Shown here one piece after another: positions 46,685-55,802 of a stretch of DNA of 64,000 bases. This DNA is from Alteromonas salexigens. Lineage in GTDB: Bacteria > Pseudomonadota > Gammaproteobacteria > Enterobacterales > Alteromonadaceae. Under the pieces are notes generated by a model. The model did no database searches. It saw only the letters and a program-made list of their open reading frames with translations, and was not told the DNA's origin. Positions within the stretch are counted from its first letter, which is position 1; each line of letters begins with the position of its first letter. The translations under genes were made by a program, and so were the position numbers. The stretch spans positions 300,388 to 364,387 of the forward strand of contig NZ_JAOTJC010000004.1 in the NCBI RefSeq assembly GCF_025628895.1. The letters run 5' to 3'.

Positions 46685-47776
46685 ATGAGCCATACCAGCC
46701 TACAAATTTGGGTTAATAAGCAAGATCTACACGATGTAACCGTCATGCAAGACTCCCTCAGCGATGATGTGCTGGGCGACAATGACGTACTCATAAAAAC
46801 TGAACAGTTCGGCCTGTCTGCGAATAACATCACCTACGCCGCCCACGGTCATGATATGGGTTACTGGGATATTTTTCCTGCCGGTGAAGGGTACGGGATT
46901 GTGCCGGTATGGGGTTTTGCCACCGTGGTGGCCTCTCACCACCCCGATATTCAACTTGGCGAGCGTATTTTCGGTTTTCTGCCCATGGCGTCGCACTGGG
47001 TGATCCGGGCCGGCAAAGTGACGCCCCGGGGCTTAGTCGATGTACATCCCGACCGTAACAGCATCCACCACCTGTACGACAGCTATCAGCGCTGTAATGC
47101 AGATCCGGCATATAAGCCAGACCGGGAGGTCTGGCAGCAGGCGTTTCGCCCGTTGTTTATTACCTCCTTTGTGCTCGACGCCCATGTCAGTGAGATCAGT
47201 GACCACGGCGCAATCCTGTTGTCTAGCGCTTCCAGCAAAACTGCCTCAGGAACGGCGTGCCTGCTACGTCATCAGCGCAAGCTAAGAAACGCGGACTACC
47301 GGCTGATTGGCCTCACGTCTGCGGATAACGCCGATCAGGTCGCCTCGTCGAACTGTTACGATGAGGTGGTGGTGTATGACGAGGTAGATACCCTGCCTCA
47401 GGCCGACAGTTACTGGTTACTGGATTTCACCGGCAACGGCGAAACCCTGGCCCGCTTACAGCGGCATCTGGAGCTGAGTATGGACACCATCACACTGGTA
47501 GGGACGACCGCCTGGCAGGCCCGGCAAAAAACCAACTCTGCCAGCCTGGCCGCCGACGTCTTCTTCGCACCGGCGCACATTAAACAGTGTCAGCAAGAAT
47601 GGGGCATGGAGCAATTTTTCAGCCGCTATCAGGAAGCCTGGGAGTTATTTTGTCAAACTACCTCGCAAACCTATTACGAAAAACAATATCAGGGCGTGAA
47701 AGAAGCCATTGCCGTGTATAAAGAAATGCTGGCAGGCATGACGGATCCCAGTGCGCTGGTCAGTGTGCGCTTCTGA
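46685..47776 (+). CDS. DUF2855-family protein (MDR-like fold)
   Basis: 363 residues. The N-terminal half resembles medium-chain reductases: LSANNITYAAHG, YWDIFPAGEGYGIVPVWGFATVVASHHPDIQLGERIFGFLPMASHWVI; a Rossmann-like portion ILLSSASSKTASGTACLLRH and VVVYDEV follows. The family is DUF2855 and has no proven reaction. Of two adjacent ATG codons the second (46685) has better spacing from AAGGTG. The gene stands between prkB and ompR, with no clear functional link. Confidence 0.83.
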   Translation: MSHTSLQIWVNKQDLHDVTVMQDSLSDDVLGDNDVLIKTEQFGLSANNITYAAHGHDMGYWDIFPAGEGYGIVPVWGFATVVASHHPDIQLGERIFGFLPMASHWVIRAGKVTPRGLVDVHPDRNSIHHLYDSYQRCNADPAYKPDREVWQQAFRPLFITSFVLDAHVSEISDHGAILLSSASSKTASGTACLLRHQRKLRNADYRLIGLTSADNADQVASSNCYDEVVVYDEVDTLPQADSYWLLDFTGNGETLARLQRHLELSMDTITLVGTTAWQARQKTNSASLAADVFFAPAHIKQCQQEWGMEQFFSRYQEAWELFCQTTSQTYYEKQYQGVKEAIAVYKEMLAGMTDPSALVSVRF

Positions 47777-47955
47777 TTTAATATAGTGACAAATCGACAG
47801 GCAGCCCGCAGTGGCTCGCTTGTCCCACCACCAACATTCCCCGCGCCCGAAAAGATTTGTAACAAAGGCAGGCGTTTACATCCATATCAGCGCTTTTGTC
47901 TTTACCCGGATGTGGTTATAGTGAAATCAGAAAAACTATCATTCGGAAGTATAAG

Positions 47956-48678
47956 ATGGGTCAGGAAACCTCAAAAATTCTGGTTGTCGACGACGACATG
48001 CGTCTGCGCAGCCTGTTGGAACGCTATCTTGTCGAGCAGGACTTTCAGGTTCGCACTGCGGCGAATGCGGAACAGATGGATCGGTTACTGGAGCGGGAAA
48101 ACTTTCACCTGATGGTACTGGATTTGATGCTGCCAGGCGAAGACGGCCTGTCGATCTGCCGGCGCATACGCCAGACCGACAACGACCTGCCCATTATCAT
48201 GCTGACCGCCAAAGGCGATGAAGTAGACCGCATTATTGGTCTGGAAATGGGCGCCGATGATTATCTGCCCAAGCCATTTAACCCCCGTGAACTGCTGGCC
48301 CGCGCCAAAGCCGTGTTGCGCCGTAAAACCTCCGAAGCGCCCGGTGCGCCTTCCAGAGGCGAGCAGGTGGTGGAGTTTGGCGAGTATAAACTGAATCTGG
48401 CCACCCGGGAGATGACTGCCAGCGGCACTCCGATGTCGCTGACCAGCGGCGAGTTTGCGGTACTGAAATCGCTGGTAACCCACCCCCGTGAGCCGCTGTC
48501 CCGGGATAAACTAATGAATCTGGCCCGGGGTCGCGATTACAGTGCGCTGGAGCGCAGTATTGATGTACAGGTATCACGGTTACGCCGCATGCTGGAGCGG
48601 GACCCCGCTAATCCCCGGTATATCCAGACCGTATGGGGGCTGGGCTATGTCTTCGTACCCGACGGTGAACAAGTATAA
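47956..48678 (+). CDS. ompR: OmpR-family response regulator
   Basis: Cytoplasmic transcription factor of the osmolarity two-component system. 240 residues from the ATG at 47956 (GGAAG six bases upstream); a longer in-frame start at 47896 would add 20 residues and is not supported. Receiver domain with acidic pocket VDDD, phosphoacceptor Asp56 (MVLDLMLP), and KPF; winged-helix C-terminus LTSGEFAVLKSLVTHP and RSIDVQVSRLRRMLERDP, IQTVWGLGYVFVP. envZ follows after 21 bases. Confidence 0.97.
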   Translation: MGQETSKILVVDDDMRLRSLLERYLVEQDFQVRTAANAEQMDRLLERENFHLMVLDLMLPGEDGLSICRRIRQTDNDLPIIMLTAKGDEVDRIIGLEMGADDYLPKPFNPRELLARAKAVLRRKTSEAPGAPSRGEQVVEFGEYKLNLATREMTASGTPMSLTSGEFAVLKSLVTHPREPLSRDKLMNLARGRDYSALERSIDVQVSRLRRMLERDPANPRYIQTVWGLGYVFVPDGEQV

Positions 48679-48699
48679 CGCCCACGGGCAGGATGTGTT

Positions 48700-50007
48700 A
48701 TGCATGTAATCCCCCGCAGTGCTTTCGGGCAGACGGTACTGCTGATTGGTGTGCTGCTGTTGATCAACCAGGTTGTGTCTTACCTCTCTGTCACCTATTA
48801 CTTTATTCGTCCCAGCTACGAGCAGATTAACAGCTTGCTGGCCACCCAGGTTAAAGGGGTGCTGGCCACCGATATGCTCTCAGCCGACACAGCAACACTG
48901 ACTGACTATCGTGACCAGACTGGCATCGAGATTGTGGATAATCGCGCCGCCATGCGCCAGGGTCTGCAACTGTCTACCTACTACGGGTTTATGTCATCAC
49001 AGGTAAGCAACCAGTTGCAGCAGCCTGCGCGGGTGCGGATCAGCGACAGTCCAGGCCAGGAGCAACCCTACCGGGTATGGATAGCGCTGGACAGGGTACC
49101 CGACCGGTGGATAGCCATTCCCATTTCCGGCCTGAGCGAGGCAAACATTTCACCATTGACCATGTACTTAATGGTCATTGGCATCCTCAGTGTAGCCGGC
49201 GGCTGGCTGTTTGTACGCCGTCTTAACCGGCCGTTGCAGGCGCTGCAAAAAGCCGCCTTACAGGTGGGTAAAGGTGAGTTCCCGCCGCCCCTGCGTGAAC
49301 AGGGCAGCAGCGAAATGATTGAGGTAACCCGCGCCTTCAACCGCATGAATCAGGGGATCCGCCAGCTGGAAGCCGACCGCGCTCTGATGACCGCCGGCAT
49401 TTCCCATGACTTACGCACACCGCTGACCCGCATCCGGCTGGCCACAGAAATGCTGCCTGACGATCAGGACTGGCTGTGTGAGGGCATTATCAATGATATC
49501 GAAGACATGAATGCCATCATCGACCAGTTCATCGAGTACGCCCGCCAGGACAAAGATGAAAGTCGTGAAGACACCCACCTGAATGCATTAATACAGGAAC
49601 TCAGTCAGGCCCGTCTGGTGGAGGAAACCCACAATATTTCGCTGGCGCTGGGTGAACTGCCCATGCTGAGTCTGCGCCGCATTGCCATTAAACGGGTGCT
49701 GGACAATCTAATCGAAAATGCCTTCCGGTACGGCTCTGATACCATTGAAATTACCACCCGCCACGACGTAGCGCACCAGCGGGTGGTGTGTGCCATACGT
49801 GACTTTGGTCCCGGCCTGCCAGAGCAGGAACTGGACAGTGTATTTCAGCCATTTGCGCAGGGCGACAAGGCCCGTGGCACCACCGGCTCCGGCCTGGGCC
49901 TGGCCATCACCCGCCGTATTATTGAGGCTCACGATGGCGGCATTGCCTTGCGTAACCACAGTGCCAAAGGCCTGGTTGCCGAATTCTGGTTACCCGTGCG
50001 CAGCTGA
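48700..50007 (+). CDS. envZ: EnvZ-family sensor histidine kinase
   Basis: Inner-membrane kinase and phosphatase for OmpR. 435 residues: membrane segment 1 ([18 protein letters not shown]), periplasmic loop ~40-150, membrane segment 2 ([19 protein letters not shown]), HAMP domain, H-box [15 protein letters not shown] with His236, N-box [11 protein letters not shown], and G-boxes [11 protein letters not shown] and [15 protein letters not shown]. Its end overlaps the convergent MFS gene by 18 bases. Confidence 0.96.
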   Translation: MHVIPRSAFGQTVLLIGVLLLINQVVSYLSVTYYFIRPSYEQINSLLATQVKGVLATDMLSADTATLTDYRDQTGIEIVDNRAAMRQGLQLSTYYGFMSSQVSNQLQQPARVRISDSPGQEQPYRVWIALDRVPDRWIAIPISGLSEANISPLTMYLMVIGILSVAGGWLFVRRLNRPLQALQKAALQVGKGEFPPPLREQGSSEMIEVTRAFNRMNQGIRQLEADRALMTAGISHDLRTPLTRIRLATEMLPDDQDWLCEGIINDIEDMNAIIDQFIEYARQDKDESREDTHLNALIQELSQARLVEETHNISLALGELPMLSLRRIAIKRVLDNLIENAFRYGSDTIEITTRHDVAHQRVVCAIRDFGPGLPEQELDSVFQPFAQGDKARGTTGSGLGLAITRRIIEAHDGGIALRNHSAKGLVAEFWLPVRS

Positions 50008-51192
50008 CACCGGCGCCGCCGGTTGGCGTTTAAGCAACCGGCTGTAACCCCATGCGCTGAACCACAGCCATACGCCCGCCATGGGGATCACCCAGAATGC
50101 AATGGTGAGCGGCACAAAGCTGGCCCACCAGCCGGTGGTAAACGAAGCCACCTGCACGCCGGTAGCGTTGCCAATGATACTGATCCCCGACAATACCGGG
50201 CCGTTTTCCGGACTGATGCTCATGGCGGCAGACAACATCAGCGGGAATAATCCACCCAGTCCCAGTCCTAACAGTAAGCTGCCGCCGCCTATCCCCCAGA
50301 TACCGTCCGAGAGCTTAATAATGAATGTGCCGGAAACTGCCAGCGAGGCCAGCACCACCACTAACCGGTGCACACTGAACCAGCGCAGCAACAGCGCAAA
50401 GCCGAGCCGGCTGAGTACCATGCCACCGGTAAAACATGCCAACAGGTTGCGGGCTGTTTCGCCGCTGTACCCTATGCCATTCTGGGCATAGCTGACAAAC
50501 CAGTTGGCATTGCCAAACTCCACCGCGCCATAGCCAAAGCCAGCCAGTGCCAGTAACAAAAACACCGGCTGCCTGAGCACATCCTTAAAGGCCAGCGACT
50601 GGCCGGGTTCGGGCGCGTGGCCGGCGGCCCGGCGGTGCTGACGCTGGGCACCTGCGACCATAAACGCATAGATGGCAACCAGCAGCATCACCGCACTCAG
50701 ACACTGCAGCGGCAACCGCCAGTTATCGGCATACCGGTACACCAGCGTGACATAGAAAGAGGCCGTGAGAGTTCCCAGGCTGAACATGAAGTCCATAAAG
50801 CCCATCATGGTAAAGCGCTTTTCCTGATACATTCGCGCGATCAGGGTATGCCCGATAGTAAATATCGCCGAGCTGACTGCACCAATAACAAACACCAGGC
50901 CCAATACGCCCGGCCACGCGGTAAGCACGGTCAACACACCAAGCAGACCGCAATTGATGGTCATCAGCACCGCCATTAGCTGCATGAAGTCAAACCGCGA
51001 GGCATATTTACCGCCGACGATTGCACCTATCATCATGCCCAGTGAAAACAACGTGAACAACGCACCACTGATGAGTTCGGACATCGCCAGGTCAACAGCA
51101 ATATCGGGTAACAGAATTCCCCATAAGATAAACAGCATGCCAAGCAAGAAAAAGCCGGCAAAGATAACAGTGGTGGCGGGGCGACGACTCAT
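49990..51192 (-). CDS. Major facilitator superfamily transporter
   Basis: 400 residues with about twelve hydrophobic segments in two halves. The loop after the second segment reads [10 protein letters not shown], the MFS G-x-x-x-D/R-x-G/R-type position, and the central cytoplasmic loop is basic ([11 protein letters not shown]). Second half: [18 protein letters not shown] and [19 protein letters not shown]. Substrate unknown; sugar or small-molecule export or import is possible. AGGA six bases before the ATG. It is transcribed on its own, convergent with envZ. Confidence 0.87.
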   Translation of the reverse strand: MSRRPATTVIFAGFFLLGMLFILWGILLPDIAVDLAMSELISGALFTLFSLGMMIGAIVGGKYASRFDFMQLMAVLMTINCGLLGVLTVLTAWPGVLGLVFVIGAVSSAIFTIGHTLIARMYQEKRFTMMGFMDFMFSLGTLTASFYVTLVYRYADNWRLPLQCLSAVMLLVAIYAFMVAGAQRQHRRAAGHAPEPGQSLAFKDVLRQPVFLLLALAGFGYGAVEFGNANWFVSYAQNGIGYSGETARNLLACFTGGMVLSRLGFALLLRWFSVHRLVVVLASLAVSGTFIIKLSDGIWGIGGGSLLLGLGLGGLFPLMLSAAMSISPENGPVLSGISIIGNATGVQVASFTTGWWASFVPLTIAFWVIPMAGVWLWFSAWGYSRLLKRQPAAPVSAAHG

Positions 51193-51414
51193 GGCGCTTC
51201 CTATATTCAGACAAAACTTTCCCGCCCCGTTAACAAACAGGGAGGCCGATGAACGAATGCAGGGCTGTTATTATTATAGGCAGACAGTTGTACGACATAC
51301 CCGGTGCGGGCATAGCGTAATTACTACACCACAGGGGCGTAGTACTGTACATAGTTTTCCCATGGCTGCCGCCGAATTTTCGGCAGACAGCGGTGACACA
51401 GGTCACTCGGGTAT

Positions 51415-51437
51415 AAAAAAGCCCGCACAAAGCGGGC
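51415..51437 (-). terminator. Intrinsic terminator of pckA
   Basis: Minus strand: GCCCGC, five-base loop, GCGGGC, then six T. Confidence 0.92.
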
Positions 51438-51485
51438 AATGGTCAATCACGAAGGTGTGATCAGAATACGTTCTGCCGTAGGCGG

Positions 51486-53048
51486 TTAATCTCCCGGCCC
51501 TGCGTAAGCAATAGCCTCACTGACGTCATACTTGGCGAAATTATCGCGAAATGCGTTGATGAGGTTATCTGCAAAGGTCTGATACTGCTCACTGTCGGCC
51601 CAGGTTTGCTGGGGCACCAGTAGCTTGCTGTCGACGCCGGGCACCGCCACGGGCACATCCAGGTTCAAACCGTCAATATGCTGAGTTTCCACATCAGCCA
51701 GCTCGCCACTCACAATAGCGTCGATGATTGCACGGGTGGTGGGAATATCGAATCGCTTGCCGGTGCCATACGGCCCACCGGTCCAGCCGGTGTTAACCAA
51801 ATACACTCTGGCACCAAATTCTTTTACCCGCTTAATCAGCAGTTCCGCATACACGCCGGCCGGTCGGGGGAAGAAGGGCGCGCCGAAGCAGGTAGAGAAG
51901 GTCGACTCAATGTCTGCAGTGGAACCAATTTCCGTAGAGCCCACTTTGGCGGTGTAGCCGCTCAGAAAATGGTACGCCGCTGCTTCTTCGGATAACACCG
52001 ACACCGGGGGCAGCACGCCGCTCACATCACAGGTCAGGAAAACCACTGAGCGCGGCTCGCCGCCACGGTTTTCTGCCACCCGCTTGTTGATGTGCTCCAG
52101 TGGATAGGCTGCACGGGAGTTCTGAGTGAGTCGGGTATCGCTGTAGTCCGGTGTACGCGTGTCATCCAACACCACATTTTCCAGGATGGTGCCAAAGCGA
52201 ATGGCGTCCCAGATCACCGGCTCATTCTGTTGCGACAGGTCGATACATTTGGCGTAACAGCCACCTTCGATATTAAACACACTGCCTGGTGCCCAGCCGT
52301 GCTCATCATCGCCGATCAGAAAGCGCTTGGGGTCGGCCGATAAAGTGGTTTTGCCTGTCCCGGATAATCCGAAAAACAGGGTCACATCGCCCTGCTCACC
52401 GACATTGGCGGAGCAGTGCATGGGCAGCACTTCCTTGCCTGGTAACAAAAAGTTCTGTACGGAGAACATGGCTTTTTTCATTTCACCGGCATAACGCATC
52501 CCGGCCAGCAGTACTTTTCGCTCGGCAAAGTTAATAATCACTGTGCCGTCGCTGTTGGTGCCATCCCGCTCCGGAACACATTCGAAGCCCGGTACATTGA
52601 GGATCTGCCAGGGGGTGTCGTTATTCGGGTTCCAGGTTTCGGGAATGATGAACAGATTGCGGGCAAACACGTGTTGCCAGGCGGTTTGGGTGCGCACTTC
52701 CAAGGGCAGGGCGTGAGCCGGGTCAGCACCCACCTGTAAGTGAGATAAAAAGTGCTCCTGGGTATTCAGGTACGCTTCCACACGGTCCCATAAGCGGGCA
52801 AATTTGTCGGCCTCGAACGGCCGGTTGACCTTGCCCCAGTCAATATCCTGCTCAGTGGAGGGTTCTTTCACAATAAACCGGTCGGCCGGTGAGCGGCCGG
52901 TACGTTCGCCGGTTTCCACCACCAGCGCGCCATTGGCGGCCAGTCTGCCTTCACCGCGCTGCAGCGCGATCTCAATTAATTCTGCGGAAGACAAATTCAC
53001 CTGCGGTGCCACTGCCGTCGCCTTATCCATGGGGGTTGCTGCTGTCAT
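51486..53048 (-). CDS. pckA: Phosphoenolpyruvate carboxykinase (ATP)
   Basis: Gluconeogenic enzyme converting oxaloacetate and ATP to PEP, CO2 and ADP. 520 residues. The kinase-1a P-loop [18 protein letters not shown], kinase-2 [22 protein letters not shown], the PEPCK-specific MHCSANVG and RRGGEPR-like segment ([16 protein letters not shown]), and [15 protein letters not shown] are intact. It lies downstream of hslR-hslO but after a 362-base gap with its own regulatory sequences. Confidence 0.98.
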   Translation of the reverse strand: MTAATPMDKATAVAPQVNLSSAELIEIALQRGEGRLAANGALVVETGERTGRSPADRFIVKEPSTEQDIDWGKVNRPFEADKFARLWDRVEAYLNTQEHFLSHLQVGADPAHALPLEVRTQTAWQHVFARNLFIIPETWNPNNDTPWQILNVPGFECVPERDGTNSDGTVIINFAERKVLLAGMRYAGEMKKAMFSVQNFLLPGKEVLPMHCSANVGEQGDVTLFFGLSGTGKTTLSADPKRFLIGDDEHGWAPGSVFNIEGGCYAKCIDLSQQNEPVIWDAIRFGTILENVVLDDTRTPDYSDTRLTQNSRAAYPLEHINKRVAENRGGEPRSVVFLTCDVSGVLPPVSVLSEEAAAYHFLSGYTAKVGSTEIGSTADIESTFSTCFGAPFFPRPAGVYAELLIKRVKEFGARVYLVNTGWTGGPYGTGKRFDIPTTRAIIDAIVSGELADVETQHIDGLNLDVPVAVPGVDSKLLVPQQTWADSEQYQTFADNLINAFRDNFAKYDVSEAIAYAGPGD

Positions 53049-53186
53049 AACCTGTAACCTTTACGTTAAACTTTCAGTAGCACTTTCAAAAAATGCAAGC
53101 CTGACGCAATTGTATATAAACAGTCAGTCACAGCAATATAAAACTGACTTTACCGCGAAATTTCTGTAACCACTTTCAGAAATACG

Positions 53187-53200
53187 TGTAATTAATTACA
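53187..53200. promoter_or_regulatory. Palindromic candidate operator upstream of pckA
   Basis: TGTAATTAATTACA is a perfect 14-base palindrome about 140 bases before the pckA start. It resembles the HexR site TGTAAT-N3-ATTACA known in gammaproteobacteria, but with two rather than three central bases. Identity of the regulator is inference. Confidence 0.45.
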
Positions 53201-53376
53201 TGCAAATTCTATCGCCATGCAGGCCATAACGAGAGAAGTCTACTTTAAACAATAGCTTGGGATAAAACTAAAAATGAATTAACTATGAAAATCGCGGTGA
53301 AACTAATATTAGTAACGTCAGGCAGAATAATTAACACCGGGAGGCAATAAAAAGAGGAGGGGGACAGCAGGAAGGA

Positions 53377-53402
53377 ACCACCATGGCAGGTGCCATGGTG
53401 GT
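53377..53402 (-). terminator. Perfect inverted repeat after hslO
   Basis: ACCACCATGGCA, GG, TGCCATGGTGGT: 12-base arms with no mismatch, nine bases downstream of the hslO stop. Minus-strand sequence after it is TCCTTCC, so the U-run is weak; it may be a terminator or an mRNA-stabilising hairpin. Confidence 0.65.
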
Positions 53403-53410
53403 ATGAGCGG

Positions 53411-54310
53411 TTACTGATTTGTGGGGGCGTCGCCCACATGGCCGCCATGAATGGCTTCCACATCAATACTGTCGAAACGGTATTCCGTATGACAATACTG
53501 GCAGTTCATTTTAATTGCCCCTTCTTCTTCAATAATGGCCATTAACTCTGCTTTCTCCACGTTTTTCAGTGCTTCCGCACTGCGATCACGGGAGCAAGTA
53601 CAGGCGAAACTGACGGCTTGGGGAGGAAACATTTCTACTTCTTCCTGATGGTATAAGCGATGCAAAATGTCTTCTACCGGCAAGCTGAACATTTCCTCTT
53701 CCGTCAGGGTGCCGGTTAAGGTAGTCAGATGGTCAAATTCGTTCTGCTGGCTGCGATCAGTGGCTTCGGCCGCCTTAGGCAGTACCTGTAGCAGCAGGCC
53801 TGCTGCTTTGGCATTATCCGGCTGGCTTAAATCAGTCATCAGCCGTACGGAGGTAGCCAGCTGTTCAGACTGGTCAAAATAGGCTTCAATACATTCTGCC
53901 AGGGTCGGCTTATCCAGCGCCACTACGCCCTGATACCGTTCACCTTCTTCCGGCGTAATGGTAATCACCAGCACTGCCTTGGTCAGCAGCTCGCTGAAGG
54001 TTTCCGGCAGGGTGGTCAGGTTTTCGTCCCAGCGCGCCACGCCGCGCAGAGTTTGTTTATCGGTGGCGTTAATCACCGCATATTTAACCGGGCCTTCACT
54101 CTGAATTTGCAGGCCAATTTCGCCTTTAAACTTCAGAATCGCCGTTAGCAGACAGGTAGCCGCGGCCATCTCACTCAACAAACGCTGAATTTGAACCGGG
54201 TATTCATAGCTGTGCACAATATGGTTCAGGCTGTCATCCAGACGCACCATTTCGCCGCGCACGCTGGCGTTGTTGAACAAGAAGCGGTGTAGCTGATCAA
54301 ATTGACTCAT
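53411..54310 (-). CDS. hslO: Redox-regulated chaperone Hsp33
   Basis: Cytoplasmic holdase activated by oxidation and unfolding. 299 residues; start MSQFDQLHRFLFNNASVRGE. The zinc-binding redox switch is at the C-terminus: Cys237-x-Cys239 (ACTCSRD) and Cys270-x2-Cys273 (NCQYCHTEYRF), which matches the CxC-N27-32-CxxC pattern. AGGA lies nine bases before the ATG. It lies 26 bases after hslR in a conserved pair. Confidence 0.98.
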   Translation of the reverse strand: MSQFDQLHRFLFNNASVRGEMVRLDDSLNHIVHSYEYPVQIQRLLSEMAAATCLLTAILKFKGEIGLQIQSEGPVKYAVINATDKQTLRGVARWDENLTTLPETFSELLTKAVLVITITPEEGERYQGVVALDKPTLAECIEAYFDQSEQLATSVRLMTDLSQPDNAKAAGLLLQVLPKAAEATDRSQQNEFDHLTTLTGTLTEEEMFSLPVEDILHRLYHQEEVEMFPPQAVSFACTCSRDRSAEALKNVEKAELMAIIEEEGAIKMNCQYCHTEYRFDSIDVEAIHGGHVGDAPTNQ

Positions 54311-54336
54311 AAAAAAGTATCCTGTTACGCGCAGTA

Positions 54337-54741
54337 CTATTGCTGCTTAAATTTAATAATCTGGCGGCGCTGCTTTTTATCCGGGCGGCCATCCGGCTTC
54401 GGATTATGAAAGGTTTGTAATTTGCGGGCCTGCTGGTTTTCTTCCCGCTTTTTGATACTGGCGGGCGTTTCTTCGTAAAGCTCCTGTGCCAGTGGTGCGC
54501 TCAGACGTTTATCGCTAAGCCCCTGCACCTGCAGCTCTTTGGTATCCCAGCCAGCCGGCACTGTCAGCATCGCGCCCACTTCTACCAGCTTGCCCGGCTT
54601 ACTGCGCTGACCGTTGTAGTGCACCTTACCGGCCTGCACCATATCTCTGGCCAGTGCCCGGGTCTTAAACAGGCGCGCGGCCCACAGCCACTTGTCCAGC
54701 CTGATTTTTTGTGGTGTATTGTCAGTATTCTGTCGGCTCAT
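54337..54741 (-). CDS. hslR: Ribosome-associated heat-shock protein Hsp15
   Basis: S4-domain RNA-binding protein that recycles stalled 50S subunits carrying nascent chains. 134 residues: the S4 motif KIRLDKWLWAARLFKTRALARDMVQAGKVHYNGQR, a central beta region and a basic tail NPKPDGRPDKKQRRQIIKFKQQ. Upstream of hslO in the same direction. No heat-shock promoter was recognised in the short divergent gap to gspC. Confidence 0.97.
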   Translation of the reverse strand: MSRQNTDNTPQKIRLDKWLWAARLFKTRALARDMVQAGKVHYNGQRSKPGKLVEVGAMLTVPAGWDTKELQVQGLSDKRLSAPLAQELYEETPASIKKREENQQARKLQTFHNPKPDGRPDKKQRRQIIKFKQQ

Positions 54742-54772
54742 GTAATAATTTCGTCACTGGCAGGCTTTAGTG

Positions 54773-54802
54773 TTGTGACCCTCACCCCGACTAGGCTATG
54801 AT
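54773..54802 (+). promoter_or_regulatory. Promoter of the type II secretion operon
   Basis: TTGTGA at 54773-54778, 18-base spacer, TATGAT at 54797-54802. It lies 60 bases before the chosen gspC start. Confidence 0.6.
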
Positions 54803-54862
54803 GGGTCGGCTAAAGCACAATTAACCTTTTATTCACTTTTGAAGCAGTACCTTCGTGGCAGC

Positions 54863-55783
54863 ATGACACTCAGCAATTTCAACACACAATCTCTGGTTAC
54901 CTACGTCAACCAGCATCAAAAACAATTGCATTTGCTGGTTGTGGTGCTGTTGAGTCTGTATTTACTCGCGTTCGCTGCCAGCATGGTGTGGCGAATTATA
55001 CCCGAACCCAGCCTGTCTGCGACACCCTCGGTCTCTTCCGGTACCACGTCGGTTACCCCGAACAGTCAAAGTGGGGTCAATCTGCGTCGATTGCAACAGC
55101 TGAATCTGTTCGGTGATGCCAGTGCGGCAGACCAGCCCGATACCACTCCGGTGGTCACCGATGCCCCGGAAACCCGGTTGAATCTGACCCTGACCGGCGT
55201 CGTGGCCAGCTCACTGGAAAAAGCCGGGGCCGCCATTATAGAAAACCGCGGTACTCAGGCTACCTACGGTCTGGGTGACAAAATAGATGGCACCAACGCT
55301 ACTTTACAGCAGGTTTTTCATGATCGGGTCATCATTAAAAATGGTGCCCAGCACGAAACTCTGATGCTGGATGGGCTGGATTACAAAGAAGCCAATCGTC
55401 GCCGCCAGCAACGGACCGCCCGTCAGCCTGAGCCGGAAGAAGATACCCGCACGCTGAGTGAGGATGCGGTGGAAGCTACGGCGTCACTACGTAATCAACC
55501 GGCAAACTTTACCGATTTTATTTCCATCTCACCAAAGATGGAGGACGGCCAGCTGGTAGGGTACCAGGTTAAACCGGGTAAAAACCCTGCGCTGTTCGAG
55601 TCAGCTGGCTTGCAGGCCGGCGACGTGATCGCACAAATTAACGGATTAGACTTAACCGATTTGCAGCAGTCACAGGAAGCGCTCTCAGAGCTGCGGAATT
55701 CTCAGACAATCGAGCTGACCATTATTCGGGACGGTGGCTTTGCCACTATTTATCTGGATATGCCGGAACCCGAACTAGAATAA
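54863..55783 (+). CDS. gspC: Type II secretion inner-membrane protein GspC
   Basis: Links the inner-membrane platform to the GspD secretin and helps choose cargo. 306 residues from the ATG at 54863; a TTG at 54839 is in frame but has no ribosome site. Membrane segment at ~28-50 (LLVVVLLSLYLLAFAASMVW), a homology region with the LNLTLTGVVASSLEKAGAAIIENRG motif, and a C-terminal PDZ domain (GYQVKPGKNPALFESAGLQAGDVIAQINGLDL). First gene of the gspC-L operon. Confidence 0.95.
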   Translation: MTLSNFNTQSLVTYVNQHQKQLHLLVVVLLSLYLLAFAASMVWRIIPEPSLSATPSVSSGTTSVTPNSQSGVNLRRLQQLNLFGDASAADQPDTTPVVTDAPETRLNLTLTGVVASSLEKAGAAIIENRGTQATYGLGDKIDGTNATLQQVFHDRVIIKNGAQHETLMLDGLDYKEANRRRQQRTARQPEPEEDTRTLSEDAVEATASLRNQPANFTDFISISPKMEDGQLVGYQVKPGKNPALFESAGLQAGDVIAQINGLDLTDLQQSQEALSELRNSQTIELTIIRDGGFATIYLDMPEPELE

Positions 55784-55802
55784 GAAATAGGATGACAGAA
55801 TT

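Larger units (their letters stand above)
53049..53410. other. Regulatory gap between hslO and pckA
   Basis: 362 bases of clearly lower G+C. It contains a 26-base inverted repeat after hslO (53377-53402), the palindrome TGTAATTAATTACA (53187-53200) and the leader of pckA with AAGGTTACAGGTT before the ATG. No coding sequence is supported here. Confidence 0.6.

Noticed and set aside
46685-47776. Alcohol dehydrogenase
   Set aside because: Only the general medium-chain reductase layout is visible; zinc ligands of classical alcohol dehydrogenases are absent and the protein fits DUF2855.
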